Positions 42,472 through 54,900 of a stretch of 63,841 nt of DNA are shown in pieces. Under the pieces are notes generated by a model. It did not search any database and was not told where the DNA came from. It worked only from the letters and a program-made list of their open reading frames with translations. Both the position numbers and the translations under genes were made by a program. The DNA is from Bremia lactucae (Eukaryota > Oomycota > Peronosporomycetes > Peronosporales > Peronosporaceae), in contig NC_090610.1 in NCBI RefSeq assembly GCF_004359215.1, positions 1,520,716-1,584,556 of the forward strand. Reading direction: 5' to 3'. Each line of letters starts with the position of its first letter. Positions within the stretch are counted from its first letter, which is position 1.

Positions 42472-43339
42472 ATGTCTTCAAAAGCACAGCTAACGCAAGT
42501 TGATACCGCCGTTTGTGTGTTTACATGCTGCGTCTCCGATAAAAAACCACAGTTGCCTCCGGCCTCCGGCACAAGGTTATATTGCCACAAGCGTTGCCTT
42601 CTGTCTCAGTCTCCAAAACAAAAGCACACCTACTACAGGCCCAAGAGTATTGTAGCTAGCGTGGTATACTACCTCAGTCTCCAAAACAGAAGCAACATGT
42701 TACTGAGGTGACCTAAAATGGTATTTTTATATCCTTGTTGGTGGGTAAAGAGCTCATTGTGACTTCGGTAACAACAATATCATATTTACGTACACACGCA
42801 ATTTCCGTCGGAATGATGAAATACAGGCAGGGATTAGAATCGGATACTTAACAGCTCATGAGGCGAATGAATGATCAAACACAAATTCTATCTAGGTGAA
42901 GTTTGCTGGAAACCTTCCCGATCTTATAGCAGCTGACCGTCACCAGTTTCATCTCCTTCTAAAAACGACGCTATAATGTCACCGAAGTGAAGCGCGTGCA
43001 CTGTCAAGTAGCCCGAAAGCCAATCGATGTATCTGATTTAGATGTTTACTCATCAAAGTACCATAAAACGCGACGTTCTTATCGATAAGTGAGAGCACGT
43101 CCGTGTAGTCCATACGGTACTTTACTTGATCTTTCTCCCAATCGTGTTTTGAATTTGTCGATGAATCTATCTTTTTTACGCTCAATCTCATAGAGACATT
43201 TTTTTGGTATGGTTGTGCGATGTTTTTTGCAAATCCAAAGCTAAATGTATGCTTGATATGTAGCGGAGCTAACTCGCTCCTCAAGTTAGAGGAAGACTTC
43301 AAACTTATTTGAATTTTAAAGTATAGGACCTTAGCCTAA
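42472..43339. other. Unassigned stretch with one 107-codon minus-strand frame
   Basis: 42979-43302 (minus) is open for 107 codons (WEKDQVKYRMDYTDVLSLID is its most structured part) and resembles nothing I know. 42472-42711 (plus) is open for 79 codons and has two CTCAGTCTCCAAAACA repeats 73 bp apart. Neither can be called a gene. Confidence 0.3.
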
Positions 43340-43640
43340 TTTCAATTAAAATAGCTTTTGGTCACCAGATCTCCATCTGGTGGCTGCCACTTGTATCACC
43401 CTTAATAATGGAATTTTAATGATATTACCTATTTTAAATAGTGAAAGGGGTATTTAACCTTTAATGTGAATTATACCACTTAAACGTTTTACCAATCGAA
43501 GTGTACCCGCCCCCATCAGATTGTTGACACCGAGTGTCAGCATTCGCTCAGATTTTCTCTTTGAGGTTTGGATATCAAACAGCTAGCTTGTGTTTACACC
43601 GCTTTTGTCTTATGACATCCAAACGTAGGTGAATGACCAT
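43340..43640 (+). repeat. LTR-like repeat F, copy 2
   Basis: 43345-43470 is the inverse-oriented relative of 17230-17350: GGTCACCAGATCTCCATCTGGTGGC, which forms a short hairpin, then an AT-rich body. It adjoins pol debris at about 43640. Confidence 0.45.
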
Positions 43641-44164
43641 TGCATTCTTCCACGACGACGAAGAGATCGTGGACTATGATAGTCACCCTTCGTCTAAGGA
43701 AGAGAGTGAAGAGCACGCCCTGGTCCGAAAAAGATCAAGGCGATCACCGACTGGCCTAAGCCGGTCGATGTAATGGACTTCGTAAGTTCATCGGCTTAGC
43801 GGCGTTCTTACATAAGTACTCCCGAAATTATGCCGAAATGACAGTACATCTTTCTTCTGGTTGAAGAAAAAGGTAAAATATTTAGTATGCGCTGATTGTC
43901 AGGGAGTGCTGATTGTCAGCGTTTCTTTGAAAGTATCAAGCGGAGCTTGATGCTATCGCCAATCCTGGGATTGCATTCCAAGACAGACCATTTCATGCGG
44001 TCTGTGACGCCAGCGATTTAGCAATCGATGGGCATTAATGCAATATGGCACAGACGGCGCAAAACGCGTCATCTGCTATCAGGCGCGTCAGCTTCACCCA
44101 GCTGAACGCAATTATCCAGTGCATGACAAGGAACTCCTTGCCATGAAATATGCGCTGCTTAAGT
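43641..44164 (+). mobile_element. Gypsy RT-RNase H fragment (family A)
   Basis: Decayed plus-strand sequence matching 55050-55490 base by base in long stretches: the RT thumb (TCAAGGCGATCACCGACTGG), the spacer, RNase H (GTCTGTGACGCCAGCGATTT) and CAGTGCATGACAAGGAACTC. Many stops. Cut at 44164 by an LTR fragment. Confidence 0.7.
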
Positions 44165-44321
44165 TAATTTAAGGGGTTACCCAATTTAGTAATAAAGGCA
44201 CTATTATGTCAAAATTAGTAAAGATAGTAATATTGTACTCTATTTATTTCCTCTCCTAGAAATAATATTTATTTTTCCTCTTAAAGAATATATTTCTTAT
44301 GTAACGGGACACCCCGTTACA
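44165..44321 (-). repeat. Family A LTR fragment
   Basis: Only the 5' 157 bp of a minus-strand LTR. It ends (plus strand) with the palindrome TGTAACGGGACACCCCGTTA.. (44300-44321). The right flank TCCCCCCCTAACCAACAGTC is an inverted polypurine tract, and it is the inverse of the flank at 6205-6228. Confidence 0.75.
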
Positions 44322-44602
44322 TCCCCCCCTAACCAACAGTCACAATAGTGACTGATGTGGAGTGACAGGGAAGTACTATTATGTCTCCCCCTGCAATTTG
44401 CATTTTTGGATTCTTATTTAGAACTCCAATTTTGTAGCATTGTTGATTTGCGCGTGGTTAAGAAATCCTTGCGCGTCGCCCCTGACGCCACAAGCTGGCA
44501 GCTGCACGGATCAGTGCAGCTGTTAGTAATGCAAATGTGGCAGCAGACGCTCATGCATCTACTGCGGGGAAGTAGTCACCTCCTACTCCAATAAGATGTG
44601 AC

Positions 44603-44980
44603 TTGAATAAGTCACCTGCTACTCCCATTGCAGAAGGTAGTGACAAGTCACCTGCTACCCCCGTGGTAAGTGACTGTGCCGCGTCGGCTTCACCGCCCGA
44701 ATCGTTGAGAACTGTTAAGGCCTTCGAACCAACCGAGGCCACGTCCGTAAAACCTGCGGGTTCTTACAAGACAACCAAAGAGCTAATGGCGGAGTTATTT
44801 GACGCTTCGTCAGACCCTTTTTGTGCGGTGTCATCTTGTGATGACTCCGCGGACGACGACAACTCTGGTGATGTCAGTATTCTTCACCATGAACGAAGTG
44901 ATCGTAAAGGTCAATTCGGTATGAATGCTACTGGTGGTGCTAGTATGCAAGGATCGCTCCGAGAGCCATGTAAGCGTTAA
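44603..44980 (+). pseudogene. Counter-oriented ORF, N-terminal part
   Basis: A 125-codon frame. A repeated SDKSPATP-type Ser/Pro/Thr region leads to SVKPAGSYKTTKELMAELFD, then CAVSSCDDSADDDNSGD and a basic end. It is the best match to the 5.5-5.87 kb minus-strand copy and to 41941-42207. The first codon of the open frame is TTG (44603) and the next in-frame ATG is at 44787, so the start may lie in a spliced upstream exon or have been lost. At about 44992 it is cut by another LTR. Confidence 0.6.
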
Positions 44981-44992
44981 CGTTAACATGAA

Positions 44993-45208
44993 CTAACTCA
45001 ATTATAAACTAATACAAAACATGTTATCTGTCTCTCTCTTTGCGCGCGTCTAGTGCTGACTGGACCGCGAAGAACGTAGATATATGACCGATATTTACCA
45101 ATAGATAAGCTTTCCAAATGTTACTATGTAAAGTATCTACCTTTTAGATATTATATTAATTTTACAACCTTATAGTATTAATTTCATGTAACTACACACC
45201 CCGTTACA
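44993..45208 (-). repeat. LTR fragment (family A2)
   Basis: Matches 62627-62871 of the longer LTR: AACTATAAACTAATAC...ACATGT, the CTACCTTTTAGATATTA block and the end TGTAACTACACACCCCGTTACA-type palindrome at 45187-45208. The 3' half is missing. Confidence 0.7.
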
Positions 45209-45339
45209 CTAAATCATAAAAATCGAAGAGAAGAAGAGCAATAAAAACTACTAATGCAACGTTCTTTATCCACATAACAAAAGTACCCGCACCTTTCTTC
45301 TTCTACGAATGAAAATCTTAATCGAAGAGGCGGGCGCTT

Positions 45340-45770
45340 CTAAAGTGGCCTCACACTACAGAGCACACACCTTCAAGCACAGTGAGAAAGTGGTTTGACC
45401 GTCTTCTGTCACGTGCATTGAGGTAGTTGGTTGGCGTCTAAGCCGACCTCGCCCAACGAACTTGTACCTTAGAAAAAGTGTCGTCACGGAAGCGGTTGCC
45501 CGTCTTCCCGTGCGCACTTGTTATGTAGGAAGAAGTTTTAAGACTGATTTATATTAAGGGAACCGGTATAGACACACATCCCCTTTTGGTATAGCCATAC
45601 ACCCTCCCCGTCTATTTTTTCCGTTAAATAAAAACTGCAGATTAGTTTCATTTTTCCGCTATATCGCAAAATTAACAATTATTCCCCTTTTGGACTTTGG
45701 TTACACCATCCGCTAAATTACATTTGGGGACCGATATAGCCACACCCCTTAATTATCTACCACTGAATTT
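45340..45770. repeat. Family B LTR-like blocks
   Basis: 45390-45540 follows 22805-22930 (GTTTGACCGTCTTC...GTGCGCACTT). 45570-45612 (GGTATAGACACACATCCCC... then ...GGTATAGCCATACACCC) is the inverse of the start of the block at 51587. The mixed orientation suggests nested or rearranged LTRs. 45209-45339 has no identifiable content. Confidence 0.45.
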
Positions 45771-46097
45771 ATGAGAGCAGCGTAATGGTAGCAACTTGTT
45801 GATAACTAGAATATGTATTGAGAAACCTCTATGAAGGCCTTCTCGGTTCGGTAGCTCGAAAAGTCTGCAAAAAGACTTCGCAATAAATGCGTACTTTCAT
45901 GGGAAATAGCAAGATGCATTTTCAACAAAGATATTACGAACGAAAGCCGACAAAAAATAAAGCATAAGGAAAAAGTGGCTCATGGTATGTACAAAAAAGA
46001 GCACTACGATTCGCCTATTTGAAGCACTTCCGCAAAAGATGTTATAAGTGAAGTAAAATAAATTCATCCTTAGCTTGACCTCCAAAGACTAACTAAC

Positions 46098-46336
46098 ATG
46101 CATGCCGTATCGCTTATTTCTAGCTCAACTTCTCCCTCGCTGCTTGGTTTGCTGCTCTTTCTTCTCGCTGTTTTTATGGCTTGCCTATCAATTGCGGGTT
46201 CCGATACCCTTAGGACCTTGGGTATCGTTGAGCAAAAACGAGCCCCAGTGCTAGAATTAGAATCACAATTAAAAAGCTGAACGAAAAACATGATAAAAAG
46301 GATGATTTAAAAAATATCTTAGCCAAAGCCGAGTAG
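46098..46336 (+). CDS. Small single-pass membrane protein with a frame break in an A-run
   Basis: ATG at 46098. About 13 polar residues, a hydrophobic helix LLGLLLFLLAVFMACLSIAG, then DTLRTLGIVEQKRAPVLELE. As written the frame stops at 46280 (60 aa). One base more in the run of five A near 46270 would keep it open for about 20 further codons of charged helix (KLNEKHDKKDDLKNILAKAE) to TAG at 46334. The smooth continuation suggests a sequencing error or a very recent mutation. The layout is that of a small organelle or ER membrane protein with a coiled-coil tail. The family is not recognised. Retroelements flank it closely on both sides. Confidence 0.5.
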
Positions 46337-46349
46337 GTATAGGTTGTGT

Positions 46350-46530
46350 TAACGATAAATATAAGCGTGAATGTCACGCTTGCCCTGCTTTAAATTCAGA
46401 AGATCTGCCCCAGCTCTAAATTGGACCTAAGGTGTCAAAATGTTTTTCTGAGCCGAGCCTTAAGGAACTCATACGACACAAACACAAACCGATCGTGAAG
46501 CTTGAGCTCTAAGGCTGATAATCGCTGCAT
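46350..46530 (-). mobile_element. Gag fragment (family A), inverted
   Basis: Plus-strand words AAGCGTGAATGTCACGCTTGCCCTGC and GTGAAGCTTGAGCTC follow 21500-21670, so this is a minus-strand capsid remnant. 46531-46913 has no identifiable content. Confidence 0.55.
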
Positions 46531-46913
46531 GGCAGATGAGGAGTCGCCAATTCACTCTGCGCGCGTGCCCGAGCTGCAGCATCTTCACTCCATATACATT
46601 TTAATTCATTCAGTAAGCACGTCTTCGCATCGACATGCACCTCTCTTCAAGCTGTAATGGATACAAGTTCTCCCTGGACGCTAAGAAGTTGCATAATATT
46701 ATTGTTGCACTTCAAACACAACCTATGACAAATAGTTGTCGAAACACCTATATTTTATAGCAAGCCTTCCAAACGCTTCGTGATAGACTCAGGCATGGAT
46801 AGAAACGCGAGCGGAACCACAACTTAGGCGCAATTACTTTATTTGAGCTATTCAATGGTCTTAATAGCTGCTTCTTTGTCCAAATCTTGTACTTTGCGCA
46901 CTGAGAAATAAAA

Positions 46914-49525
46914 TTGCTTGAAATGAACCCCACGTTGCGAAACCCGTCTAGCTCAGTTGAAATTCGGTCGTTCGCCCAATATATACAATGCCTAGTGAGT
47001 TGTATCATGAGCTATCCAATTGATGAACAAAGACGGTTTACTCTGTTCGCCAAAGGTCTTACGAATAGTCCCGTCAAGATCCAACTGGTTCGCCTCGAAT
47101 CTGACACGCTAGACCAAACGACGTCTAAACGGAACAGAAGGATTTCAGCCTGAAGCAGACTTTCATCCACTCTGGTTCTTATCGTCCATCGAGACGACAC
47201 GAAGTCGGAAGTCTAGAATTAATAGTCCTCCGTTATGTTGAGAGCAAGAAACTTCGCTCTTCAGATCAAGTATAGGCACTTATACACTCCTTCGAAATTA
47301 GCTTGGAGATAACTCAATTGCCAACGCTAGAGCCGAAAAAGTCCTCCGTGATCTGCGTAGTGGCAAAGTCAAGCAGATCTGCGTACTTGTCACAGATGAC
47401 GACTACGTGCTGATATTCGATTATTAATTGTCATTTTTGACAACGAATGAGTTCTCAGCAGCTCACTGATAAACGAAAGCGCCTTCAGCAACAAGACTCG
47501 GATTAAACATTGTACACCTCAAACTTGAAAGTCATTGAATACAAATCCTTTGTACAAGGATTTGATAGAATTCCAGGATGTGTTCCCTGATTCGGTACAA
47601 TGCGAGTTGCTTACTGATAGACGCACTCGACACGTCAACGACCTGTTGCCACGTGGAAATACCATGTCATAAAGGAGAGGTCACTGCCTGGCGAACAAGT
47701 ATTAGCGATCGACAAGTTATTTGCCGAACGCTTAGCAGCTTTCATGTGAAGGAGTCATCCTCCCCACATAGCTGTCCGACATATATCTTGTTTTCTTGAA
47801 GTAAAATGTAAGTGGTTATGGAACGCTGATTGTCGACGTTTTTTTAAAGGTATCATGCAAAGCTTGATGCAATCACCGATATTGGTGATTGCAGACCAAG
47901 ACAGATCATTTCATGTGATCTGTGACGCTAGCAATATTTGCAATTGGCTGTGCTTTAATGCAATATGACATGGACGGCACATAACGTCGTCTACTATCAG
48001 TCGCGTCAGCTCTAACCAGCTGTTTGCGATTCTTCAGTGCATGACAAGGAACTCCTTGCCATGAAATGGCACTGGCTAAGTTCTGATCTATCTCTTGGGA
48101 GATAGATTGCTCATTATTTTAACGGACCATGCGTCTTTACGCACTGCCGTAAACAGTCCACACCTCTCGCAAATAATGGCGAGATGGTTGTTTTACTTCG
48201 CGAAGTATTACTTCTCTAAGAAATATAAACCAGGACGACTAAATGTCGTCGCTGATGCGCTTTCGCTCCGGCCTGATTTGAGCCGGCAGTGTCAACCACC
48301 AGGGTGAGAAACTCACTGTTGCAGAATTTATTTCAAGTGATTCCTTCGTCAGACATTGATTGACGACATCAGAAGAGCCTATAAAGGAGACAAGACTTTT
48401 ACAGGCTTGATAGATTACTATAATTAAAAATCTATCGACCTTCATCATATCCATACACAACACGCAATTGTTCACTGTATTATACAGCTACTGCTAGCGA
48501 CACATCGCACTGATTGCGATTACGTATCATCTATAAGTTACATGATGCAGCAATGAGTGGGCATCGCGAACGTGAAAAGACTTAACTCACAGAAAGTCGC
48601 AATTTCCACTGGCAAGATGTACCATCTTGCTCAAACGATCTATGGACACAAGAATACCAATATAAGCATTCTCGGGATACCCGAAGACGATGTTCATTGA
48701 TACGGACTGCCAACACTCAGTCGGAACAAGCACAGGTTGTAAAAGCCTATGGTATGAAGAACTAGGCTTTACCCAGTGACAAACCTTGCAAGCACATATA
48801 TACTTGTGAGCGAAATCATACTGGTAAGGCCAGCTGCAGTCATAGAAACAACTATAGCGGAACTCTATGCTCGTGTCTTCTTCGACACGATATTTGACTT
48901 CATGGGCTACCCCGTGAACTGGTCCCAGATCGATGTCCCGGGTTCACGACGGAGTTTCGGCAATCATCGTTCAAATCACTTAAAACACGATTAAAAATGT
49001 TAACGTCCAATCAACCTAAAACAGATGGTCAGACAGGTCGTGCAAATCATGTCCATGAAAAGATACATCGAGGATACGTTAACTCATTTACGAGTAGTAG
49101 TGAGTTCTTTCGGACGGCAAAAAATGCCATCAACAATTCGGTGCATGCATCAACATAGCATACATCGTTTTTTGTAGATGGCGTAAGCCATTCACGCATA
49201 CTCACCTTGTTAGAGTGTAGCTGTAGCCAAAAGGGAGGAACTCGCTCGAGCAAACACCGATCTGGCTAATGCACATTTCATATCGACTCACCAGTCCATG
49301 TAAAAGATAATGATATTGAGCCTATCAACATCGAAGAAGACAAAACCAGAGATCGCAAAAAGGCTATTGATCACTTTAATGAAAAAGTCTTCGAAATTCA
49401 GCAGAGACAATGGATATACGAGTAAGAACACGGACGCACTGACGCTTTTACTAAAGACGACAATGAAATCTCCGCATTGCGCACCAAGCGCAAATAACCA
49501 AAAGCAAAACCAAGTCAGCAGGTAA
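46914..49525 (+). mobile_element. Plus-strand Ty3/Gypsy gag-pol remnant (family A)
   Basis: In order: capsid end (46914-47153, FAQYIQCLVSCIMSYPIDEQ and LFAKGL), protease-linker region (47250-47450, parallel to 54040-54200), RT start (about 47560-47760), RNase H (47820-48300, with YKPGRLNVVADALSLRPDLS), integrase (about 48540-49260) and a C-terminal part (49300-49525). Most of RT is deleted between 47760 and 47820. No frame exceeds 80 codons. Its 3' LTR is at 49823. Confidence 0.75.
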
Positions 49526-49822
49526 ACTCCTACTCGAATATCTCATGAAACTTATCAAGACGCCTCCAATTGGGTTGGAGGCGAGTTGCTCCCCGCAGTA
49601 GACGCCTGAGCGTCAACTGTTGTGTTTGCTTATCAGCAGCTACGCGGAGTCGTGTAGCTGCCTAATTTGCCACCTTAGAGGCGACGCGCACGAGTTTAGT
49701 TACCATGCGCAAATCGGTTAAAATTGAAATAAATCAACAAGTGTTTCTTTTTATTGAGAGACACAACAATACTCTCTGTCACTCTACATCATTTACTATA
49801 ATGACTGACACTCGAAGGGTGA

Positions 49823-50290
49823 CGTAACGGATTGTTATGCTACATAAATAATATTTCCTATAAGAGGAATAGAAAAGGAGAACGACATAATATTTTCAAA
49901 TATTTCTGCTTAACATTTTCAAATTACCATTCACGGTAATGATGTAGCGGCATTGCGACAGTTCTGTCCATTGGTAACTTGAGCTTTAAGTCAAGCCCAC
50001 CAACCGCTACTAGACGCGCAAATCGGAGTGAGCAATAGATCGTTTTACAGAACTAGATTAATACATTAAGTCAGTTAGGATGTTTATGGTACTTTGAACT
50101 TAATTATATTTGTACAATTTCACTTTTTCCTTTAACTCAGCGTTCTTCGTATTGATCTTAAGTTGCTAAGAAATCTTATCAACATCAAACCTTCCTCTGC
50201 ACGTCTTGTAGGTGAAGTAACTTACCTTCACTTTTATCAGTGTAGGTCGGCTATTACAGAACCAGTACTTGCGAAAGGTGCCCCGTTACA
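49823..50290 (+). repeat. Family A 3' LTR, 468 bp
   Basis: Starts CGTAACGGATTGTTATGC (first base of TGTAACGG mutated) after GAAGGGTGA, and ends GCGAAAGGTGCCCCGTTACA. The body matches the halves at 10668-10908 and 13905-14060 and the inverted LTR at 22017-22457. 49526-49822 is the non-coding region before it and lacks a counter-ORF. Confidence 0.75.
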
Positions 50291-50379
50291 TACTCTGCAA
50301 GCAGAGGTAAAAAATATGCTCGCATTTAGGGACGTACGTTTTCTAGAGATTGCATCAAATCATTGAGTAACATTCTAAA

Positions 50380-51110
50380 ATTTAATTCTATCAGATACCA
50401 ATCTTACGCTTACTCCCTTCAACACGGTGCGCCTAAGAAGACGGATGATCGCTTCAGTGACGTCCTTGTCTAAGAGAACGATTTAGCTGTGTGAGGTCGC
50501 CTCTGGCGCCCACCAATTTCCTCGCTGTGCCCAGAGTGTGAGCTCAAATGCTAACATTATTCCAAGGGAGAGGCACCGCGATACGTTGCGAGTCGCTCAC
50601 CCAAGAAATATTGACTGCTCACTAAAAGCAACTTAAATTAACAAGGAACGATTTGTTTGACTCATCCAGGCGACATAAGCCTGGTGAGGACGAAGATATT
50701 TTCTTCATGGAGACCTTTTCCGGAATCGAAGATTCACAAGCAAGCGGGATAAGGATGTGAATTTCTTGTTTCAGACTTGGAAACATTCATACAGAATGTA
50801 CAAAGCGTAGATTGCGAGGCCTGTTTTGGACTAACTAGTAACGGTACGTGACCGTCTTAAAAGAATCCATAATCGGTTGACGCTGTAGTTGCACCGTCTG
50901 TTTAGAGTGGCAGGTTGTTGCCTTTCGTGGGAGCGCTTGTTGCAGCTCAGCGTAACACTTTATTATTGGCTCATTACTGGGGGTCTAAAGACCCAATAGG
51001 GACCATGAAAAACTTCTGAAAATGAGTGGTTCTCGAAAGGCGGGAACATCTTCGTACTTAGTACGATTAAAAAGAATTTTCGTAACGAGTAGGAGTTTTT
51101 GTTTTCTTTG
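50380..51110 (+). pseudogene. Counter-ORF remnant
   Basis: No long frame, but nucleotide similarity to 17930-18700 and 42230-42450 (GGCACCGCGATACGTTGCGAGTCGCTC, CATAAGCCTGGTGAGGACGAA). It is probably the remainder of another element next to the 49.8 kb LTR. Confidence 0.45.
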
Positions 51111-51586
51111 CTTGTTACCTAATACTTGAACTGGAGGCTTCCTCAAGCTCTAGCCCCGTTACACCTGGATACACTTAGTTCAAATGTAATTGCTTATTTT
51201 GTTTGTGTTAATCCTGTAATGTAGCCATTAATCATCGACTTGGTGTCCCAGCGGTCACGAGTTTGATCCCCGTTCCAACCAAAATTTAAAATAGACTCTC
51301 TTGGCTTTTTCTCACCTGTTAAAAACCTTACATTTAATATCGCCAAATGAAAACACGGTTTCTGATGTGCCAAGGGGCAGTCACGCCCATTACACTACTC
51401 TCATGTTGATAATTAGGGTAGCGATTCACTAATTTAATTTAGGGGGTGCGATGTTCCAAAGGCTTAAAGAGCGGTCTAAAGACGATTCTAAAGGAATAAC
51501 TGTTAATTTTTAAATGCAGTGGAATGACCTCATACAGTGAAAATATTTTTATATGACGTTTTAATTCAATACAAACGGGGAGGGGG
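51111..51586. other. LTR end with primer-binding-site-like word, then unassigned sequence
   Basis: TAGCCCCGTTACA ends at 51163 and is followed by CCTGGATAC, similar to the LTR end plus primer site at 22002-22020. The body of that LTR is not recognisable. 51174-51586 has no ORF. Confidence 0.4.
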
Positions 51587-51830
51587 TGTGGATATACCAA
51601 AAGGGCTGTGACTATACCGGCTCACTTTATTAATAAATTAAATATTTAAGCTTTTTACCCAATCAATAGATGCCATCTCTGTAAATATGCATCACTAATT
51701 GTCGAGCGTATTGTTTCTGAATACCTCAGCTCGCGGATGACGCTACACGGCATCCCTTTTAATGTGAATGCACCTATGTGCATCATACGTGAACCTCACC
51801 AGAGTGGCAGGTAAAATTACTTCACCTGAA
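51587..51830 (+). repeat. Family B LTR-like fragment
   Basis: GGGGAGGGGG (51577-51586) precedes TGTGGATATACCAAAAGG, a polypurine tract plus LTR start. The block at 51718-51815 matches 23037-23155. Confidence 0.55.
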
Positions 51831-51978
51831 GTTATTGACCTCCCCGTTAAGTTTAAAATTAGCGGGTGTGCAACATAAGGTAGCTAGAATTACACCACTA
51901 TCTCTTTAAGAACGATTTAACATTTGGTAAATATTGTCAACAGGAGGAAAGCGAGCCCACTCATTTGACTGACCTTGA

Positions 51979-54900
51979 ATGGAGAGCGATCGAACGCATG
52001 ATTTCGTAGGCGGGCCAGCCGTTAGCGCCATGCTGTTTGCTCTGAACACAGATGAACAATATGCGACCATAGCCGAATTCATACAACACGAACTCGACGG
52101 GGCCCAAGAAAAAGTAGCATTGCTTCACAGCAACATTCTCAACACGCGAAGTGTTGAGAGAAAAGGGTGCTCAACAGTTGGAACTGTTGAGACAGCAGCT
52201 TGTAGATGCTGCTATCGAGCCGATGCTTTTGCGTCGACCCGAAAGCTTAAAGATTGTTTTTTTTAAGTTTAAGGCAGTCGAATGCGACTCCGATTTTAAG
52301 ATGGTTCGTCGTAACAGACGACGCCATTGAACTCGCCAAATCAATAAGATGCGACTAAAGTAAAATTTGGCATGTCCAACTTACCCGGACGTGCAAAATC
52401 TTGGGCTTTAAGGCTCACGTTTCACGAACCATTGGCTTTTGGGTCGTATGAGGTCTTTAAATCCCGGCGCAGGCAACGTGCCGAAGTCAGGGCTCGAGTC
52501 GAGCTCCTGGATTTGAAGCAGGGCAAGCGTGACATCTACGCTTATGCCCAGCATACACGATACCTGGTCATTTGTATTGTGAATCATTCAAATGATGAAC
52601 AAACACAAGTAACTGTGTTAATGAAAATGTCTTACAGACGGACCTGTTAAGACCCACATGTTCCGGCTAGAACTAGAGTTGTCGACCAACCGATCTCTAT
52701 AGCTGATTAGGAGAACTTCAGCCTGATACAGGCTTTCGTTCACTCGGGTGCATATCGTCCACCAAGGCGACAAGAAAACGGATGTCCAAGACCCATGGAT
52801 GTCTCGAATGTAGAGAGCGAGAAACCTCGCTATTCAAGTTACAAACGATTACAAAAATGTAATCGTTGTCAAAATACGGGCCACTACGCCTATGATTGTA
52901 GTGCCCCACGCCCAGTGCCCAGAAACACTGAGCGAAACGATCACCCCCCCCCGCTAGGAACTGCGGAGGACGCGGATCCGACGCGGTTGCGAAATCGCAA
53001 CAGCGAGGCGGATCGTCAAAACACGATTGGGTCAGTAGGTGCGAAGCGCCCTACTTATTTAGCAACGTCAAATGAATTTGCAGGCCTTTTGACGAAAGTT
53101 GCTCCTCACACAACACATTTTGTGTAACTGTCCCAGGTGATGAGGTTAACATCATAACCCTAAACTTTATAGTGGCATATAAATTGCCACGAAAGTCCCT
53201 ATTGCGTCGAACAGTTTTAATCGTCGCAAATCGCTAGAAGTTCGCAGACAGAATTCATTGAGCACGATACACCTCTAACGAGAATGACATTGCGCCTAGC
53301 AACAGGCGCATCTGAAACATTAAAGAATCGTGTAGTTGGTATCCATCCCTCATTAAGGGTGAACAGTGCGATGATAATTTCATCGTACTTGATTTTGGAT
53401 GATATATTTGATGTCATCCTTGGATTACCATGGCATGCCTAAACTGGCAGCAGCAAGCTGTGACGATGCTTGCCTCTCGTTCATCAGATGACCATCTGAT
53501 TGAAGTCTTGGAGCGTCCACAAGCGTGTCGGTGTCCTACGAGTGCGTGCGATGCCCTTCCTTGTGGTCGGTCGTTTGCACGACTGCACAGGCCTCAGTGT
53601 GAATACCCAATACAGTGTGGAATTAGATCCCGACGGCTGAGCACAAGCACAGGCAGCGTCGAAAGTCCACAATTGTCATGTAGACATAGCTTTGCACAAG
53701 ACAGGTAGCGTCGAAGTTCGACCAATCGAAAAAAGTGAGTGGCACAAAACAAGGGTGCTTGCTTGGAAAGCAACGTCTTAACACATATCAAACAACTGTC
53801 TATAAGAGGCAGTGCGAAAGTCCTAGATCGACTGTAGAGTCGATCGTAGTGGATCTCGCTGTGGTTGCGCTACCACAGCTAGAGGCAGTTGAAAACGAAT
53901 ACCTACGGAAAAGTTGCCAAGAATATGCTAGAATAAGTCCCCATAAATTTGTGGTCAAAGATTCCTAGGTACCTTTGGAAATAAGTTCCAAAGAGGTAAT
54001 TGAGACGTTAAATGTCTTGGTATACAACGGATAAAGTGTAGGCACTTATACACTTGATCTGATGGGCCCTCCGAACTTCACTTCGAAGATAACTCAATTA
54101 GCGACGCTAGAACCGAAACGGTTTTCGTGTGATCTGCGCTGTGGGAAAGTCAAGCAGATCTGCGTACTTGTCACAAATGACAAGCACCTGGCTGATATTC
54201 AGTCGGTAATACGAACGGGTTCTCAGCAGCTCATCGATGGACGAAAGCGTCCTCGATGAGATGACTCGGATAGAACGTTTTACGTCTCAATCCTTGGGTC
54301 TTTAAAGAAAAAACCTTTATATAAGGATTTGATCGAATATAAAGGTATATCTCCTGAATCCGTACCGTGCAAGCTACCTAAGGATAAAGCCACTTGATAT
54401 GAAATCAACCTGATTCCAGGTTCGAAGTACTGTGAAGCAATGGCCATTGCCTCGTGAACAAGTACTTTCGATCGATAAAGAATTTATCGATCGATTTAAA
54501 GCGGGTCGTCTAAAAGAGTCAACCTCACCACATAGCTCTTCGACCTTCTGTGTGCGAAAGGCCACAGGAGGGTGGCGGATAGCACGCATTCAATAAACGG
54601 AATGCTGCAACGGTACCGGCTCAAACGCCAATACCTTGAAAAGACATAATCATTTATGGTATGTCTAAGAGAACCATCTATGGATCTGGTGGATGAATTT
54701 TATCAGATCCTTATGCGTGAACGGGACATCCAGTACACAGCAGTGAGCACTCCCAGTGGGATGCTCTGGGAATGGCTAGTAATGCCACAGGGGCTTAGTA
54801 ACGCCCTTGCAACATTCAACAGATGCGTAACGAATCTGTTGAGACCAGTGCAGGAATTTGCACCGAGTTGTTCTGACGATGTATTATTCATGGCCGGGCC

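Noticed and set aside
42979..43302. 107-codon minus-strand ORF as a host gene
   Set aside because: Open but without any recognised motif, second copy or splice support; listed only as unassigned sequence.
46098..46280. Possible RXLR-type secreted effector
   Set aside because: There is a hydrophobic N-terminal helix, but no RXLR-EER motif, and the helix looks like a membrane anchor with a coiled-coil tail.
51241..51290. tRNA-like stretch (GAGTTTGATCCCCGTTCCAACC) resembling a T-arm
   Set aside because: No matching acceptor strand, A box or anticodon arm upstream; probably chance or an old SINE-like scrap.
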